NCBI RefSeq assembly: GCF_020283565.1
Contig: NC_060061.1
Span: 3,356,010-3,420,009 of the forward strand
Origin: Trifolium pratense
Taxonomy: Eukaryota; Streptophyta; Magnoliopsida; Fabales; Fabaceae
Length of the DNA stretch: 64,000 bases
Reading direction: 5' to 3'
Positions 12,401 through 23,934 of this stretch are shown piece by piece; positions within the stretch are counted from its first letter, which is position 1; the number at the start of each line of letters is the position of its first letter. A model generated the notes under the pieces. It saw nothing but the letters and a program-made list of their open reading frames with translations, did not search any database and was not told where the DNA came from. Both the position numbers and the translations under genes were made by a program.

Positions 12401-13176
12401 ACAGATATTTACGTTGCCGAAAGATACATTACTCTATCCAGCTCATGACTACAAAGGATTCTCTGTAAGAAAACTTTTATGCTTTTTATTTGAATTTTTT
12501 TGTAGTGGTGCTTATACATATACTGTTATTTTAGGTAAGTACCGTCGGAGAGGAGATACAGTATAACCCGCGCCTAACAAAAGATGAGGTAACATTTGAT
12601 TACATCCATAATTTGAGTTCAATCCACCTAATTAAAGTTTTGACTATATATTTTGAGAATGATTCTTTTAGCTTAGAGTAATCTTGATTTAAAACAAGTG
12701 TTGTTAAATAGCAGCTATAGCGCATCAAAATTTAAACAAATCATTATTGTTCCGCAATATGCTGTCTAGTACAATGTGCTGTCAAATAATGGCTATAACG
12801 GCGCTATACCACCGGAGCATAACGGAATTTGAACAAACCTGTATTTTCTGCGATCTGCACAATTGACAACACTGAAATTAGCAAATAAAAAATGTTTAAC
12901 ATGCTGATCCCTCTTTTGCAGGAAACTTTCAAGAACATCATGGGAAGTAAGTGCTAGCTAAATTTCACGAAACCTTGTCAAATTTATATTATTTTAACTT
13001 GAATTATCAAAATCAATCTTTTAGCTCATTTATTTTTGCAATCAAATTATTGCAAAGACAAACTATTGATGGCGCATTTAATTTGTGAAACAGATCTTAA
13101 CTTGTCATATCCAAAAATGATCGACGTAGCTGTTCCGGCAAATATGGTTTGTGGAATCCAATCCAAAACAGGCTGA
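9441..13176 (+). CDS. ETHE1: Persulfide (sulfur) dioxygenase ETHE1, glyoxalase II-like
   Basis: Metallo-beta-lactamase-fold non-haem iron enzyme that oxidises glutathione persulfide to sulfite and glutathione in mitochondrial sulfide and cysteine catabolism (annotated as GLY3 in older work). I assembled nine exons: 9441-9659, 10050-10178, 11265-11372, 11972-12106, 12285-12326, 12405-12464, 12535-12588, 12922-12946 and 13094-13176. They sum to 855 nt, i.e. 284 aa. The iron ligands and related residues are visible: THVHADH (H103, H105, D107, H108), H159 in TPGHT, D184 in FTGD and H225 in PAHDY. The C-terminal [17 protein letters not shown] is characteristic of plant ETHE1. The first 33 residues are rich in Phe, Ser and Lys, as in an organelle targeting peptide. 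A second in-frame Met at 9540 (MASYSS) could give a shorter, differently located form. Introns 1 and 2 contain tandem repeats and a MITE. Confidence 0.95.
9680..10040. repeat. Three tandem copies of a ~115-130 bp unit in ETHE1 intron 1
   Basis: The phrase gaatttgatgatgggtttct followed by gattgatgattttgact recurs three times with slight changes. Copies begin near 9690, 9806 and 9935 at a tgtgttt...gatta phrase. Nearly the whole of intron 1 is made of this unit. The copies differ by small indels, and the last one runs up to the branch/acceptor region. Confidence 0.85.
10237..10830. repeat. Two direct copies of a ~185 bp block in ETHE1 intron 2
   Basis: A block starting attgagcaaga at 10237 and again at 10622 contains gggtctgtttgga, a tataaacagcttatgacatg phrase and aggatagcttatgaaaacaa in both copies. 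The period is about 385 bp. The ggtctgtttgga / gcttat vocabulary is that of a MITE family common in legumes, so this may be an internally duplicated or doubly inserted element. Confidence 0.7.
11023..11199. mobile_element. MITE with nested CCCCCGGGG palindrome ends, copy 1
   Basis: The left end has tgctaactagtgcccccggg then gcactagttaaggatac. The right end is its near-perfect reverse complement (gtatccttaactagtgcccc then gggggcactagttagca). Arms are about 37-40 bp and each arm contains its own GTGCCCC-GGGGCAC palindrome. The element is about 177 bp, has no coding capacity and sits in ETHE1 intron 2. Related copies are at 50416-50598 and, degraded, at 21751-21906. Confidence 0.85.
12698..12878. 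mobile_element. Small TIR element with AGTGTTGTTAAATAGC-type end, copy 1
   Basis: The left end is aagtgttgttaaatagcagc and the right end is ttgacaacactg. Internal phrases include ggctataacggcgctata and cataacggaatttgaaca. A related, shorter sequence in inverted orientation occurs at about 34876-34972. The element is non-coding, in ETHE1 intron 7. Confidence 0.6.
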
Positions 13177-13378
13177 GCTTTTAACGGTCTTGTCTGACAG
13201 TCACATGACGATGTTATTTAACACGAAGGCATTGCTAGTAAAGGAAAATAAATAATGCTAATTGTTCTTTGTGTTGAAAAGGAAAAGGAAAATGAAGATT
13301 GTAAACAAATAAATTGATGATTATTGAACTCAATATTATTATGCTGTGTTCTATTCTATTTGGTTACAAAATAATGCC

Positions 13379-13490
13379 GAAATGGTTAGGCTGGATGCTA
13401 TGACTGGGGTTCGAACCCCAACTCTCTCACTCGTGTGTGTGTGAGTTTATGATGACTTTGTCATTTCGTCTATGTACCAAAAAAAAAAGT
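13379..13490 (+). mobile_element. SINE-like element with Pol III B box and poly(A)
   Basis: An A-box-like tggttaggctgg (about 13384) precedes a canonical B box ggttcgaacccc (13409-13420). A short body and an A-run at about 13480-13489 follow. This is the organisation of a tRNA-derived SINE, and the region does not fold as an intact tRNA. Target-site duplications were not resolved. Confidence 0.55.
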
Positions 13491-13508
13491 CTCTTGTATT
13501 ATAGGCAG

Positions 13509-13736
13509 TCTTGCCACCACAAGAATGATATGAACTAGTTCGTTCGATCACAGTGCAGCATGGGGCTCATTCAGTAAGTGCATGGTGTTATAATATAGGT
13601 ACCATTTCCATGTCATCACAAGAATGAAATGAATTAGTTCATTTCATTCAATTAGAAATGCAACATGGGGCTCATTCATTTGGTGTATGATCATATAGGT
13701 AGGTACCCTTGCTATCACAAGAATGAAATGAACGAA
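13509..13736. repeat. Tandem repeat of ~103 bp, just over two copies
   Basis: The phrase atcacaagaatgaaatgaa recurs (13515, 13614 and 13715, the first with small changes). The first two occurrences are followed by gcatggggctcattca/gcaacatggggctcattca and a taggta(gg)tacc phrase. Two near-complete units plus the first 25 bp of a third are present. It lies just 3' of ETHE1. Confidence 0.75.
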
Positions 13737-13739
13737 AAA

Positions 13740-14569
13740 AACAACTGCAAACCATGCTCTTACAAATATAACTTAAATAATCTCTAATGTACTTTTTTTT
13801 TTTTTGACAAATCTAATGTACTTTTCATTTTTTCTGATATTAGGTTCTTTTTTGACGAACTTTCTTGATATTGGTTAAAAAATATATTTCATGGAGAATA
13901 TATGGCATTACGGAGAAAGATTAATTGGCCCAACTTTCAATTAGTATACTTCTTTCGTTTTACAACAATGTTACTTTAATAAAGAAACTACTCAAGCAAC
14001 CTAAATATAGTAAAAGTATTTTAAAACTTATGTAGTCAACTTCTGTAGAAAATACATTTTTAAATACAAAATTTCTAATATGATCATTTTAAGTTCTCAA
14101 TAAGAGGCTGTAGGCAGCATGTGGTCACTCAAAATGAACTTAGAAATTACAATAAATTTTGAAACTATAAATGTATTGCACAACCAAATAAACTTAGTTC
14201 TTGATCTGATTACAAATATATTAACAAACCTGAACCAACACAATCACACTATCGGCGTATTACAAATATCAACTGCCAAATGGATAAAAGAAGGGATAAA
14301 AGAAGAGATAAAGCTACCTATAATACAACCACACTGCCACTCAATGAAAAGCTGAAAGTTAGCTCCATGTTAATCATCTTCCTTTGCCTTGCTTCTTACC
14401 CTCAATTACTTGAATTCTTTTCTCACCCTCAATCCATGGCAAATATCATTAACGACTGTCGCCAGAATCAATTGGAGAAAAAACGACAAAGGTAAAATAT
14501 AAATAATAGAGGGCGGAATAATTATGATATGAAAATCCACTCCTTGGTGTCTCTGCAATAGACTTGTTA
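13740..14569. other. Intergenic stretch between convergent ETHE1 and MAP70
   Basis: AT-rich sequence with a T-run near 13793-13805. Short open frames at 14119-14495 overlap one another in different frames and have no recognisable similarity. The distal part should contain the 3' UTR of minus-strand MAP70. Confidence 0.5.
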
Positions 14570-17500
14570 TCACTGGGTGCTGCGTGTTAATCCTCCCCGT
14601 CCCATGTTTCTGTGCAAATTTAAGATTCCCCATCAGTCGAGTAATTTGAAAAAGCAGAAACGTGAAAAGTTAGAGAAAAGAAACAAAAGGCAGTAACATA
14701 CTATTTGAAATTTCAATATTAAGTCAGCAAAAAGGCTGAAAATACATATCTTAGCTGGGTCATAGTTTAACTAGTTAAGAAAACATAATTATTAATTAAT
14801 GTCAACAACAAACCTTAAAGGCAAATAATACTTAACCTACCAATTTGGAATCTGGATAACTCATATAGGGGAGTATAAAGATTACACAATAATGCAATGA
14901 ACACTATAGGGTTATGTTGATAGGCTAATAAGAACAAAAATTATAGGGGAATCCCAATATATAGACTCTTTAGAAGATAAGAGGAAATCAGGAAAGGGAT
15001 ACTTTGACCCGACCCAGAGGACCCGTCATTGCAACAATCAGATTCCCTTAGTACAGATCATATTGTTTAAGTTGTCATAAATAATAATAATTTCCCTTCT
15101 TGGGTAAGCTCTGTATTCAGGATATTTTATTCTACCGCCTTTTATGTACCAGTGTCTTGACGTAGGTGTGCGTGTTAGCCGATTTTTTAGAAGATAATAG
15201 TATTTGTATAATTGTATAATGTTATTTAAAACAACAATCCATTGAATATAAGAGCACAATAATGTGACCATAAAAAGAGAAAAAGAAGTACCTCCCAGAA
15301 ACAAGCTGTTGCTGAGCACTGTTCATAGGACCCTTCGCATTGCTGAAACGCTTGGCTTTTGTCTCTTGTTCTTTGTCCGTGCGCATTGCAGCTACCTCCT
15401 TCTCCATGACAGCTACTTCCCTTCGCATCTTCTTCGCCTCAACTTCCATAGCTTTGGTCAATGTATCCACTTTCCTTGCTAGCATCTGGCAGATAATGAC
15501 CATTGCAACAATTAGCTGATATTGCAATGGTGAATAAGAAATCTAAGATTAAAATCCAAATGGGTTAAAAAAATTACTAACCTCAATGGCGTCGTCCTTG
15601 TCTTTTAGGCTTTGATCTTTTTCATGCCCAGCTTTCCTCAATGCTAGGACCTCTTTCTGAAGGAAATCATACAAAACTCCTGGAACACTATCCTCTGCAT
15701 CTACTAATGGGAAATCATTTGGCTTATCATCCAAACTTCCTTTCCAATTATTGTTTTCCTCTTTCTCTTTAGTTCTTTCAGAAGACTGGTTAAACGAGGA
15801 ACTTGGAGGCTTTCCATTTAGAAGAATTTTACTCCTTTCTAGTGACCTAGAGCCACCATCAAAAGACTTAGATGCGCCTTTAGCATTCTTCAAAAGTGTG
15901 CTGGAGGACACAGAGGACCTTATTTGAAAGGATGATGTTCTCTTAGGCAGAAACCCATTAGAGTTCAGTTTGGATGTGTTATCAGCTCCACCTAAAGATT
16001 GTCGTCGAGAAGGCCCATTGCTAATAGAAGGCCCATTGCCCACACATCTTCCCTCTGAAGTGCCGCGATTAATACTGTTAGAAGTTTCTCTCATACTCTC
16101 TTGTAGCACTTTAAGCCGTAATTGATATTTTTCCTGAAAATTGTAAAAGGTTTACCTTGAGTAATGGCAGAACTTATCTCCTAAGTTAATACATGCAGGC
16201 TGTAAAACCAGATTATTACTTTTAACTGTGCTTCATACTTTGCAGTGCGATCAGCTATAGCAAGCTTATCCCGAAGTTGCTGCATCTCTCCCTGTAAGAT
16301 TGCAGTTCAATAAAATATGGAAAATATTAAAGGACAATTTATATTTATACTAAAAGAAAAAGCAACAAAGGATTAAATACAAAGCACTAAGAAATTAAAA
16401 AAATACCCCACCTGCAAGAATCGTCGCTCTTCAAGCCATTGTTTGACAGGCATCACTTTGTCATTAGCATCTTTCCATTCATTAGCAACTACTGTAGCTA
16501 CTCTGTTTGCTGTTACCTTGGCACGAGCCAACTCCCGATCCAGAGTTTTTCTTTCCTCCTAGAGTGTAAAACAGTCCATGCAAAAACTCTTAACAAGAAG
16601 CAAAAAAAAAAAAAAAAAAACAGTAAAGCAACTGGAAAAGCAAACTGTGTGAATTTAACAAGTTACATTCATTTCTTGAAATTTTCGCTGATAATCTCTC
16701 ACAGCATTTGCAGCTGCACCCCCTGCAAGGACAGCCTCTTCTAGTTCCCTCACAGTTTGGGTGAGCTTTTCAACCTCTGCCACCTTCAGTCTGTGCATTC
16801 TGTCCAAAATTTTGTTTTCTTCCTGGGAGGTGATGGTGATACCGAGTATAAAAATTTACATCATTATGGTAACAACTTGGCATGTATTTTGAAAGAAAAA
16901 AACATACAAGATTGCAAATACCTGGCAAATCTCAATCTGTTTCATTAGCTCTTGATTTTTATTTTGGAGATCATCCACCATGGAGGCCTTAGCCAAGGCA
17001 ACCTGAACAGTCCTTTCAGCTTCAAGAAGTGCTGCTTCTTTAGATTTCGTAAGACGATCCAAAGCTTTGTTATCATCTTGAAGTTTAGCAATCTGCAAGA
17101 AAGAAACCAGATAAAAGAATGACACGAATTACATATGACAAGCCAGCCTTGGTCCCCTTTAACCTGTATTTTCACACAAGAACTACCATTCAAAGTAGAA
17201 AAACAAGGCAATACATACCTCTTGCCGAGCAAGCTTGAGTTCAGCTTCTAAAGGGGCGAGAATGGCTTCGATAGGAGGCATGTCATCATCCTTCTGAGCA
17301 GCATGGACCCTTCGAAGAGTAGCTTCAGCTGCAAACTGAGCTGCCATCGACGCTTTCTTTTCATCATTGATTTTCTTTATCTCAAGATTCTGCAAGAAAT
17401 ACTAAGTTCAGTAAACATATCAAAACCTGAAAAAAATCATTCATCGACAAGGTCAATAGAGGCTCCAAGCTATACTTTGCTTTCTAGAAGATTTTCTGTA

Positions 17501-18601
17501 AACTTCAGCTTTCCGTCAACCTTTGACAATTCTTCAGTAAGCTACAGCACAAGCAAAAAAGAGAAAAAAAGTAAATTTTTCAAGCTAACAAATAGTATTA
17601 AAGGGCGCATTAATAAGCATCGGTAACATGAATAGAAGAAATTACGACAAAGGATCAAGTTCTCAAGCAACCATCTATAAACAATGTAAAGAATGATTAT
17701 GCACCGATAGCAACTCTGAAACATCATGACTTCAAAACAATGCAAATAATGATTAAGCATCAATAATTACTAGGTAAGAAATCATTACAACTATTAAGGT
17801 TAAAAATACAAAACAGCCGATTAAGACCGCTCGCTCTCACCCCCTAATTCCACCGAAATGTAATTACTTTGCAGATAGTATATGATATGGAAACAAATCA
17901 AATGGCATAATGACTCTACAGTAAGAAACATATATGATAATCACCAAAATCATTAGAAGAAAATTCAAATCAATATCATCAAGATGTAATCACAGACATA
18001 TAAAGAATGCATAGTAAAAAAATAATAATGGATAAGTAGTAATTAGTAAATAAGTAATAATCAATCAGAACAAAAATCATTGTCCAGAGCAAAATTAACA
18101 ACTAAAAAACCTCCAAAATTAGTAAGAAACGAAATTCACATAATCATTTTGGAAATTCAAAATTAATTGAATACAACGAAACTGAAAATCACAAGCAACC
18201 TCTTCAACAGCTTTTTCTCTAAGTCGTTCAGAGTGTTTCAAAGCTTTGATCTCCGCTTGAGCTTCTGATAATTCTCTATCCTTATCTGCAAAACCACACA
18301 CACACATAGAGATTAAACACACTACAATCAACAAAAACAAAGCAAAATCAATACAAAAACTCGCTAGATCGAACTACATTTTCACACCTCTAACATCATT
18401 CTCAAGTCGATTAAGTTCCAATTTTACTGGATCCGAACCATGAAGCAAGTTCATGAACTCATCCGCATCCAAACTAGGCCTCATCGAATGCGTACGTCTT
18501 CGTGACGAGTTCTTCCCTTCCTTAAACGATCCAGAAACCGTCAACGGCGCCGGCGTCACCACCGTCGACTCCATTCCCATATCGCCGGAAAATTCATCCA
18601 T
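14570..18601 (-). CDS. MAP70: Microtubule-associated protein 70 (MAP70-1/2/4 type)
   Basis: Plant-specific coiled-coil protein that binds cortical microtubules and shapes secondary-wall patterning. I assembled 11 exons (minus): 18388-18601, 18200-18285, 17476-17541, 17219-17389, 16922-17092, 16667-16822, 16412-16558, 16220-16291, 15582-16133, 15292-15485 and 14570-14609. They sum to 1869 nt, i.e. 622 aa, the same length I recall for AtMAP70-1. After a short acidic start come SRRRTHSMRPSLDADEFMNL, a coiled coil to about residue 375, a Ser/Thr/Arg-rich basic stretch (about 375-490) and a second coiled coil (VLALRKAGHEKDQSLKDKDD). The last exon codes only for the end NMGRGGLTRSTQ. I took MDEFSGDM as the start because homologues begin with a similar short SGDG segment. 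An in-frame Met 12 codons upstream (18637) is the alternative. Confidence 0.95.
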
Positions 18602-19400
18602 CGCCGATCTAACCGATTCCGAAACGAAACGAAACAACTCACAATTACACTCACACGCACATCCAAATGCTTCTTCCTTCTAAGATCTCAAAAAATGAAG
18701 TGCGAAAGAGAGAAAGAAAATCAAAATGCAGTTGAGAGAATGAACGAAACGGTTTTTTTAGAGAGAGAAAGTTGGAGATAGATTGGTTCATAGTTTATGG
18801 TAGTTTCTCTCTCTAGACACTGATTTTAAACCCAGATTTGATTTTCTGTGAGTGAGTGATTATGATTAAAGAAAAGTGATTAATTAATGAGTTTATGTAC
18901 GGCTAGTTAGTTGTTAAGCAGATAAAAACTGTGTGACAGAGAAAGATAAGTTAAGTAAAATAAATAAACTAGTGATCGATCAAGATGATAATAAATAATC
19001 AATCTAATAACATGGGGTTTTTATAATTTAAATTCGTAGCGTAATGCGCACTCCATGCGATTCGGCGTAGGATAGTAAATGGGGTCGTTTTAAGTGCCAA
19101 GTGGTGATGTAGAAGGGTACTTAGCTGGTAAACATGTTTGGACTTTGGAATGATAGCCCCTACCTTTAAATAATGAACTTGTAGGACTTAATATGTCCAT
19201 GAAAATGGATTTAGAATAAAAGGGATTGTGTGGTTTCCAAAAATGAATACCCTTATGAAAATGTCATTTTAATTGATGTCAATTTGTTATGATGGGTGGG
19301 TGGGTTATTGTCAAAAAAATTTGCTATGATGGATTGTTTTTTGGTTTTTATGTTAAATCCCTAATTAGATTTGGCCAAGTTTAGGGTGGGAGAGTTAGAT
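18602..19400. other. MAP70 5' flank
   Basis: This should hold the 5' UTR and promoter of minus-strand MAP70. Pyrimidine/purine-rich ctctct/agagag tracts occur near 18700-18820. No gene or transposon ends were recognised. Confidence 0.4.
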
Positions 19401-20980
19401 AGGTCTCCCACCGTGTATATGTAAGCAGAGATTTTTATGGAGACTATCGCGTTTGAAGTTTTGCAAGTCGGAAAATTTTAAATGTTAGAATGCGGAGAAA
19501 AGAACAGGGATCATGCCCTCCGCTTTGCGAGGACCCATCCTCAAGCAATTTACTAAAGTATCTTGTAAATATATATTTTAGAGTATTTTATATGTCATAT
19601 TTTGTCACAATACTCATGATATGTCTTACTTTTAAATTGTTTCATGGTTTAATTTATTTACCGCCAATTTTATTAATTTTAACTTTATGTTGAGGAAGTA
19701 TTTGCGAATACCGTGGAGATTCGCTCAAACAGGGACATGGAGAAAAAGCTCTATGCGATAAGGAATGGGGACTGAGATGGGGCATTTTGGGTGGCGGAGA
19801 CGGCGAGCGAGAATATACTTTTAACTATGTTGACATCCCTATTGATAATAGGTAAAAGTTGTAGATGAACAAAAGCCTAATTAGTTTGTTTATTTTTAAT
19901 ATATTATCTAATTAGTTTATTTTATATGCAACCAGTGACTTTTTTTTTTTTTTTGGTTACAAGAGAGAAAAAAAGAGATGCAACCAGTGACTTAATTAGT
20001 AGCAACTATATAAATGCTTAAACCCAATTTTTAAAAGGATCATTTGCATTTTTTTTTAAAATAAAATATCTTCTGCATGCAATTAAAGAAACTAATTATC
20101 CAACTAGATAGCAATGATATAGGGTAGAATGTAAGACAATTAAATTTTGTATAAGTAAATAAAAAATATATATATTTGGGTTAAAATAATGTTAATCATG
20201 CATTTACATCCTTTCATTTGGGCGGTTGTCTATCGACATATGATATGCTAAATGTGAGTTATGAGCTCATATGCAAATGTTGGAATGAAGGTTCGTTTCA
20301 TAATCATGCACAGAGTTTTGAATCTTCGTGGAGTTTTCCATTCCAATGGTTTAAAAAGAATGTTAAGATTTTATATTCTTCGCACACTTGGCAATTGCCA
20401 ATTGATTAACTGATCATTGATCATGTCTCTTGATTTCATTAAAGTAGTACTATACTATATAAAAGTACAATAATTGATTTCAAAATTAACAATTTCATAT
20501 CAACTAAATAACTATGTAACTAAAATATTAGACTCAAGTGATTGATGAACTTTTTTCATTAGAAGTTCATTAGTGTCGACCATTAGGGTATTATTAGTAT
20601 AACCAAAATTCTACTATTACACAACATAGTGACATATTATAAGAAGGCCAGGCCACCCAATTCTACTTCATCCTGTAGTGCCCCCCTTTTTGTTTGGTGG
20701 TGTGTCAGAGTAAAGACAAGTTTATAAACATGGGTTATGTTATAAGTCACCACCATTGGTAGTTGCTAGTGGGAAAGAGAGAGTGATATTGATAGTTGTG
20801 AAGTGGAGTTTCTGCTTGTTTGGCAAAAACATAGATGCAAGAGACAGGTGTTTACATTCATTGTGGATGGAAACATTTAAACTATATAAGAATTTCAATG
20901 AACTCAACATTTGTATATTGTACTACCATGTCATAACCCACTACATAGTTTCACCATTGCCTTACTTTTTATCCAAGGTT
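19400..20980. other. Intergenic DNA, degraded repeats
   Basis: No supportable gene. The segments at about 19490-19550 and 19700-19800 contain cggag/gggac-rich phrases (gggacatggagaaa, ggaatggggactgagatggg) like those of degraded GC-rich plant repeats. A 63-codon frame at 20218-20409 has no recognised similarity. Confidence 0.35.
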
Positions 20981-20983
20981 TCC

Positions 20984-21280
20984 CTCCATTGCCTTACGCT
21001 AAGGATGCTTTAGAATTTTTCATAAACACTTTTCTTGAGACACACTCAAGAATCAACCATATGACATTTGTGACAATGGAAAATGCTTTTTACCCAAGAA
21101 CTCTTAGAAAGTTCACTTCAACTTGTCGCACCCTTTTAACACTGAAAGTTATAATACGGCACTTGGATGATTCCATTGTTCAATTCTGGCAATGTGGAAA
21201 GCTAGGAAAACTTGTTTCACATTTCCGGAAAGACCACCTACTTGTTCGTTTACCAGGTTCGACACGAAATCATAAATAAG
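20984..21280 (+). pseudogene. Coding-like fragment, faintly similar to the start of iron superoxide dismutase
   Basis: After an acceptor-like atccaag the frame reads FPPLPYAKDALEFFI, then LETHSRINHMTFV, and later QFWQCGKLGKL. PPxPYxxxALE followed by LExH...H...V is reminiscent of plant Fe-superoxide dismutase (PPP(Y/F)xxDALE...TLExHWGKHHxxYV), but the metal-ligand histidine context is only partly present and the rest does not align convincingly. At best it is a heavily degraded fragment. Confidence 0.2.
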
Positions 21281-21540
21281 CTTTCCTCCTCCCTTTTTAG
21301 TAACAAAATGAACAAAACAGTCGTAATATATATATATAGACCAAAAATACAATTAAGTCAATAAAAAAAAAATCTATTCGGGAAAATATATATATTAGTC
21401 TATTTCACCTGTTATGACTAACCAACCTAAAGCATTAAACCACATAGATTCGTGTATGTAAACTTAGGAGTAGATTGATGTATGCTAAATTTTGGGAGAT
21501 ACGTGTATCGTAAAGATCACTTGGAAGTTTCACATGTGAG

Positions 21541-21687
21541 CTATAGGAATTTATCACATGGAGGGGGGTCCTTGATGCCATGATTAAAAGTAGCACCGCA
21601 ATACAAATGGGTCAGCTCTTCATTTGCACAACATGAACCTCTGTAGTGCTGTACACCATTCCTAAATTCTAAGGCAAAAGCATGTTC
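21541..21687 (-). pseudogene. 48-codon coding-like fragment, unknown
   Basis: On the minus strand a frame without ATG reads EHAFALEFRNGVQHYRGSCC, then ANEELTHLYCGATFNHG and IKDPPPCDKFL before a TAG. It is Cys- and His-containing and looks more protein-like than its surroundings. A TGA precedes it directly, so if real it is an exon or a gene relic. I do not recognise the family. Confidence 0.2.
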
Positions 21688-21750
21688 TCATTCCAAGTAT
21701 ATAATCGCATATATGTGGAAAATGTGGCACTTAAACATTACAAACAGGAA

Positions 21751-21906
21751 GGGTCATGCTAAAATTAAAGGTGTCAAAAAAGAAAAATGTGAATTGATGT
21801 TGTATTTGTTATTTTTAAAAACATTAAAATACAAACTTAAAAGATAATTTTACTATATTGATTATTGAGTATTCTTAACTAAATGCCTCGGAAGCTTAAC
21901 AAGTAA
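21751..21906. mobile_element. Degraded copy 3 of the CCCCCGGGG-palindrome MITE family
   Basis: It starts gggtcatgcta like copy 1, has the same internal cttttt/aaacatt layout with an attttactata phrase, and ends cttaactaaatgcctcggaa then gcttaacaag where copy 1 has cttaactagtgcccc. The terminal palindromes have decayed. Assignment rests on shared order and phrases. Confidence 0.5.
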
Positions 21907-22441
21907 AATGAAATGAATATTAGCAGATTTTAAGTACACAAACCCTTTCCAATGAACATTAGCAGACTCAGCAGACAAACACTCTCCAATGATTAGCAAG
22001 GGTGAAATGAAGAAAAAATTCAAAAAGAAATTTGATGAATTTCAACATAATTTGGGCAGTGTAATAATTAATTGCATGTTCAGACCGAGAGACGGTGACG
22101 GATAATCTCAATGAGCCACCTTATTAAGCAAAATTACAATGATCAACATAATTCCACAATAATATCTAAAACTAAAAAACAGAACCAAACTAGCTTATCT
22201 ATGGATTATTAGCCACCTGAAATTAGTTACTTTGGCAGAGTGAATATATAGGGAAGAAAAATTTGGTATTCAAAATTTAGTAAATATCCGACAAACAAAG
22301 TTTAAAAACAAATGCAAGAAATTATAAATGGTTCCTCAGTACGAAAGGAAATAACATAGGCACCACAAAAGATAAAATACTAGTTCCTACAAAGATGCTT
22401 AAGACACACCATGATCATTCAACAAAACCAAAACATGAAAT
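21907..22441. other. Intergenic / RPS2 3' flank
   Basis: AT-rich sequence with no coding frame of interest. The part next to 22442 should be the 3' UTR of minus-strand RPS2. Confidence 0.5.
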
Positions 22442-23867
22442 TCAAGCCTCCACCCCCCTTTCTTCATCAGTGATCACAACCTTTCCAATTGGCTTAGCTG
22501 TTAACAAATCAGTGTACTCTTGGAATGGAGATTTGGAGAAAGTAGTCTCCTTCCAGAATTCAGGTGTCAAAAACCCGTAGGTTTTCATCAAACAGTCAAA
22601 TGTAGCCTGCAAAATGAAATTCACAACATTAAACGATAGATCATCATAAATAATAAACAAAAAACAGGTTTAATCAAGGGTGTTTGTGTGAGTGTGGTAA
22701 ACAGATGTCCATCAAAAACTTGAGATTCTTAAAAAAGAATTACATATCTAGCAAGTGTAACATGAATCAAAGTGCATATCTGAAATCAAGCTAAGCCTAT
22801 GTTTAGTATCACGGTGGATATGCTGGAATCAGAGTGACACAGCAATTTCAAAAACCACATAGTGTACTTATTGGAAAATCACAACCATGATTCTGACATA
22901 CTCACCATGATACCAAACATACACGAATACATGTTTGCCAAAATCACAATGTCACCACAAATCAAAATTCAACTACAATTCAAACATGCAAAAAGCATAA
23001 CAAACAAAACCATTGATCAATTGCAATTCAAAATTACAAAACAAAGTCAAATCTAAAGTCAGCAAACCACATATCATAGTATCAACATTACACTATCAAT
23101 GCACTAAAGATCAATATATATAATAATAATTGAAATTCTAACAACTATTTAGCATAAAATAAAAAGACAAATTAAGAGATCCAAACCTTGACGAAGTTTC
23201 CAAGGGTTTTGGTGGAACCCCTAGAGGAAGTAAAAACATCATCAATACCAGCAAATTGCAAAACCTTCTTAGGAACCCTAGCAGCAACAATTCCAGAACC
23301 ACGAGGAGCAGGAACCATACGAACAGTAACAGAACCACACTTTCCAGTAACCTTACAAGGAACAGTGTGAGGTTTTCCAATCTTATTACCCCAATAGCCT
23401 CTCCTAACAGGAATAACAGAAAGCTTAGCCAAAATAATAGCACCACGAATAGCAGTAGCTACTTCTTTGCTACACTTAACACCGAGACCAACGTGACCGT
23501 TGCTATCACCAACAACAACGAAAGCTTTGAACCGGGTTCTTTGACCGGCTCTGGTTTGTTTCTGAACCGGCATGATTTTCATCACTTCGTCTTTCAGAGT
23601 TGGACCAACGAGAGTATCGATGATTTGATGCTCCTTGATTGGGAGTGAATGAAGGTAGATCTGTTCAAGGCTACGGATCTTTCCTTCTTTCACGAGACGA
23701 CCGAGTTTGGTAACTGGAACCCATTTCTCTTCTTCATCGCGTCTTCCACCTGCTCTACGACGACCACCACGACCTCTGTCACCACGACCACCGCGACCAC
23801 CTCTATCACCACGACCACCGAAACCGCTACCGAAACCGCCACGATCTCCGCCACCACGTTCAGCCAT
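22442..23867 (-). CDS. RPS2: 40S ribosomal protein uS5 (S2)
   Basis: Cytosolic small-subunit ribosomal protein located at the mRNA entry/decoding side of the 40S. Two exons on the minus strand, 23187-23867 and 22442-22606, sum to 846 nt, i.e. 281 aa. The join after GNFVK to [18 protein letters not shown] restores the conserved family sequence. Residues about 1-45 are an RGG-rich tail ([19 protein letters not shown]), then [16 protein letters not shown], the double-stranded-RNA-binding S5 domain ([20 protein letters not shown]) and the C-terminal S5 domain ([20 protein letters not shown]). The single intron is about 580 bp. Length and motifs are complete, so this is a functional copy. Antisense and out-of-frame reading frames over exon 1, including a Leu-rich one, are shadows. 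Confidence 0.98.
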
Positions 23868-23934
23868 GTTGTTGATGAGTGTGAGTGAAAACGGCAACGA
23901 GAGTTTGTATTCTCAGAGATACAATGAAGCTCAC

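Noticed and set aside
13405..13425. B-box ggttcgaacccc as part of a tRNA gene
   Set aside because: No acceptor, D or anticodon stems can be drawn around it. It fits a SINE instead.
20984..21280. Intact iron superoxide dismutase gene
   Set aside because: Only the first ~30 residues show a loose resemblance. The conserved catalytic region is not recognisable in any frame.
23138..23446. Leu-rich 102-codon frame over RPS2 exon 1 (minus, other frame)
   Set aside because: It overlaps the conserved RPS2 coding frame on the same strand. The Leu/Phe-rich composition is a by-product of shifting that frame.
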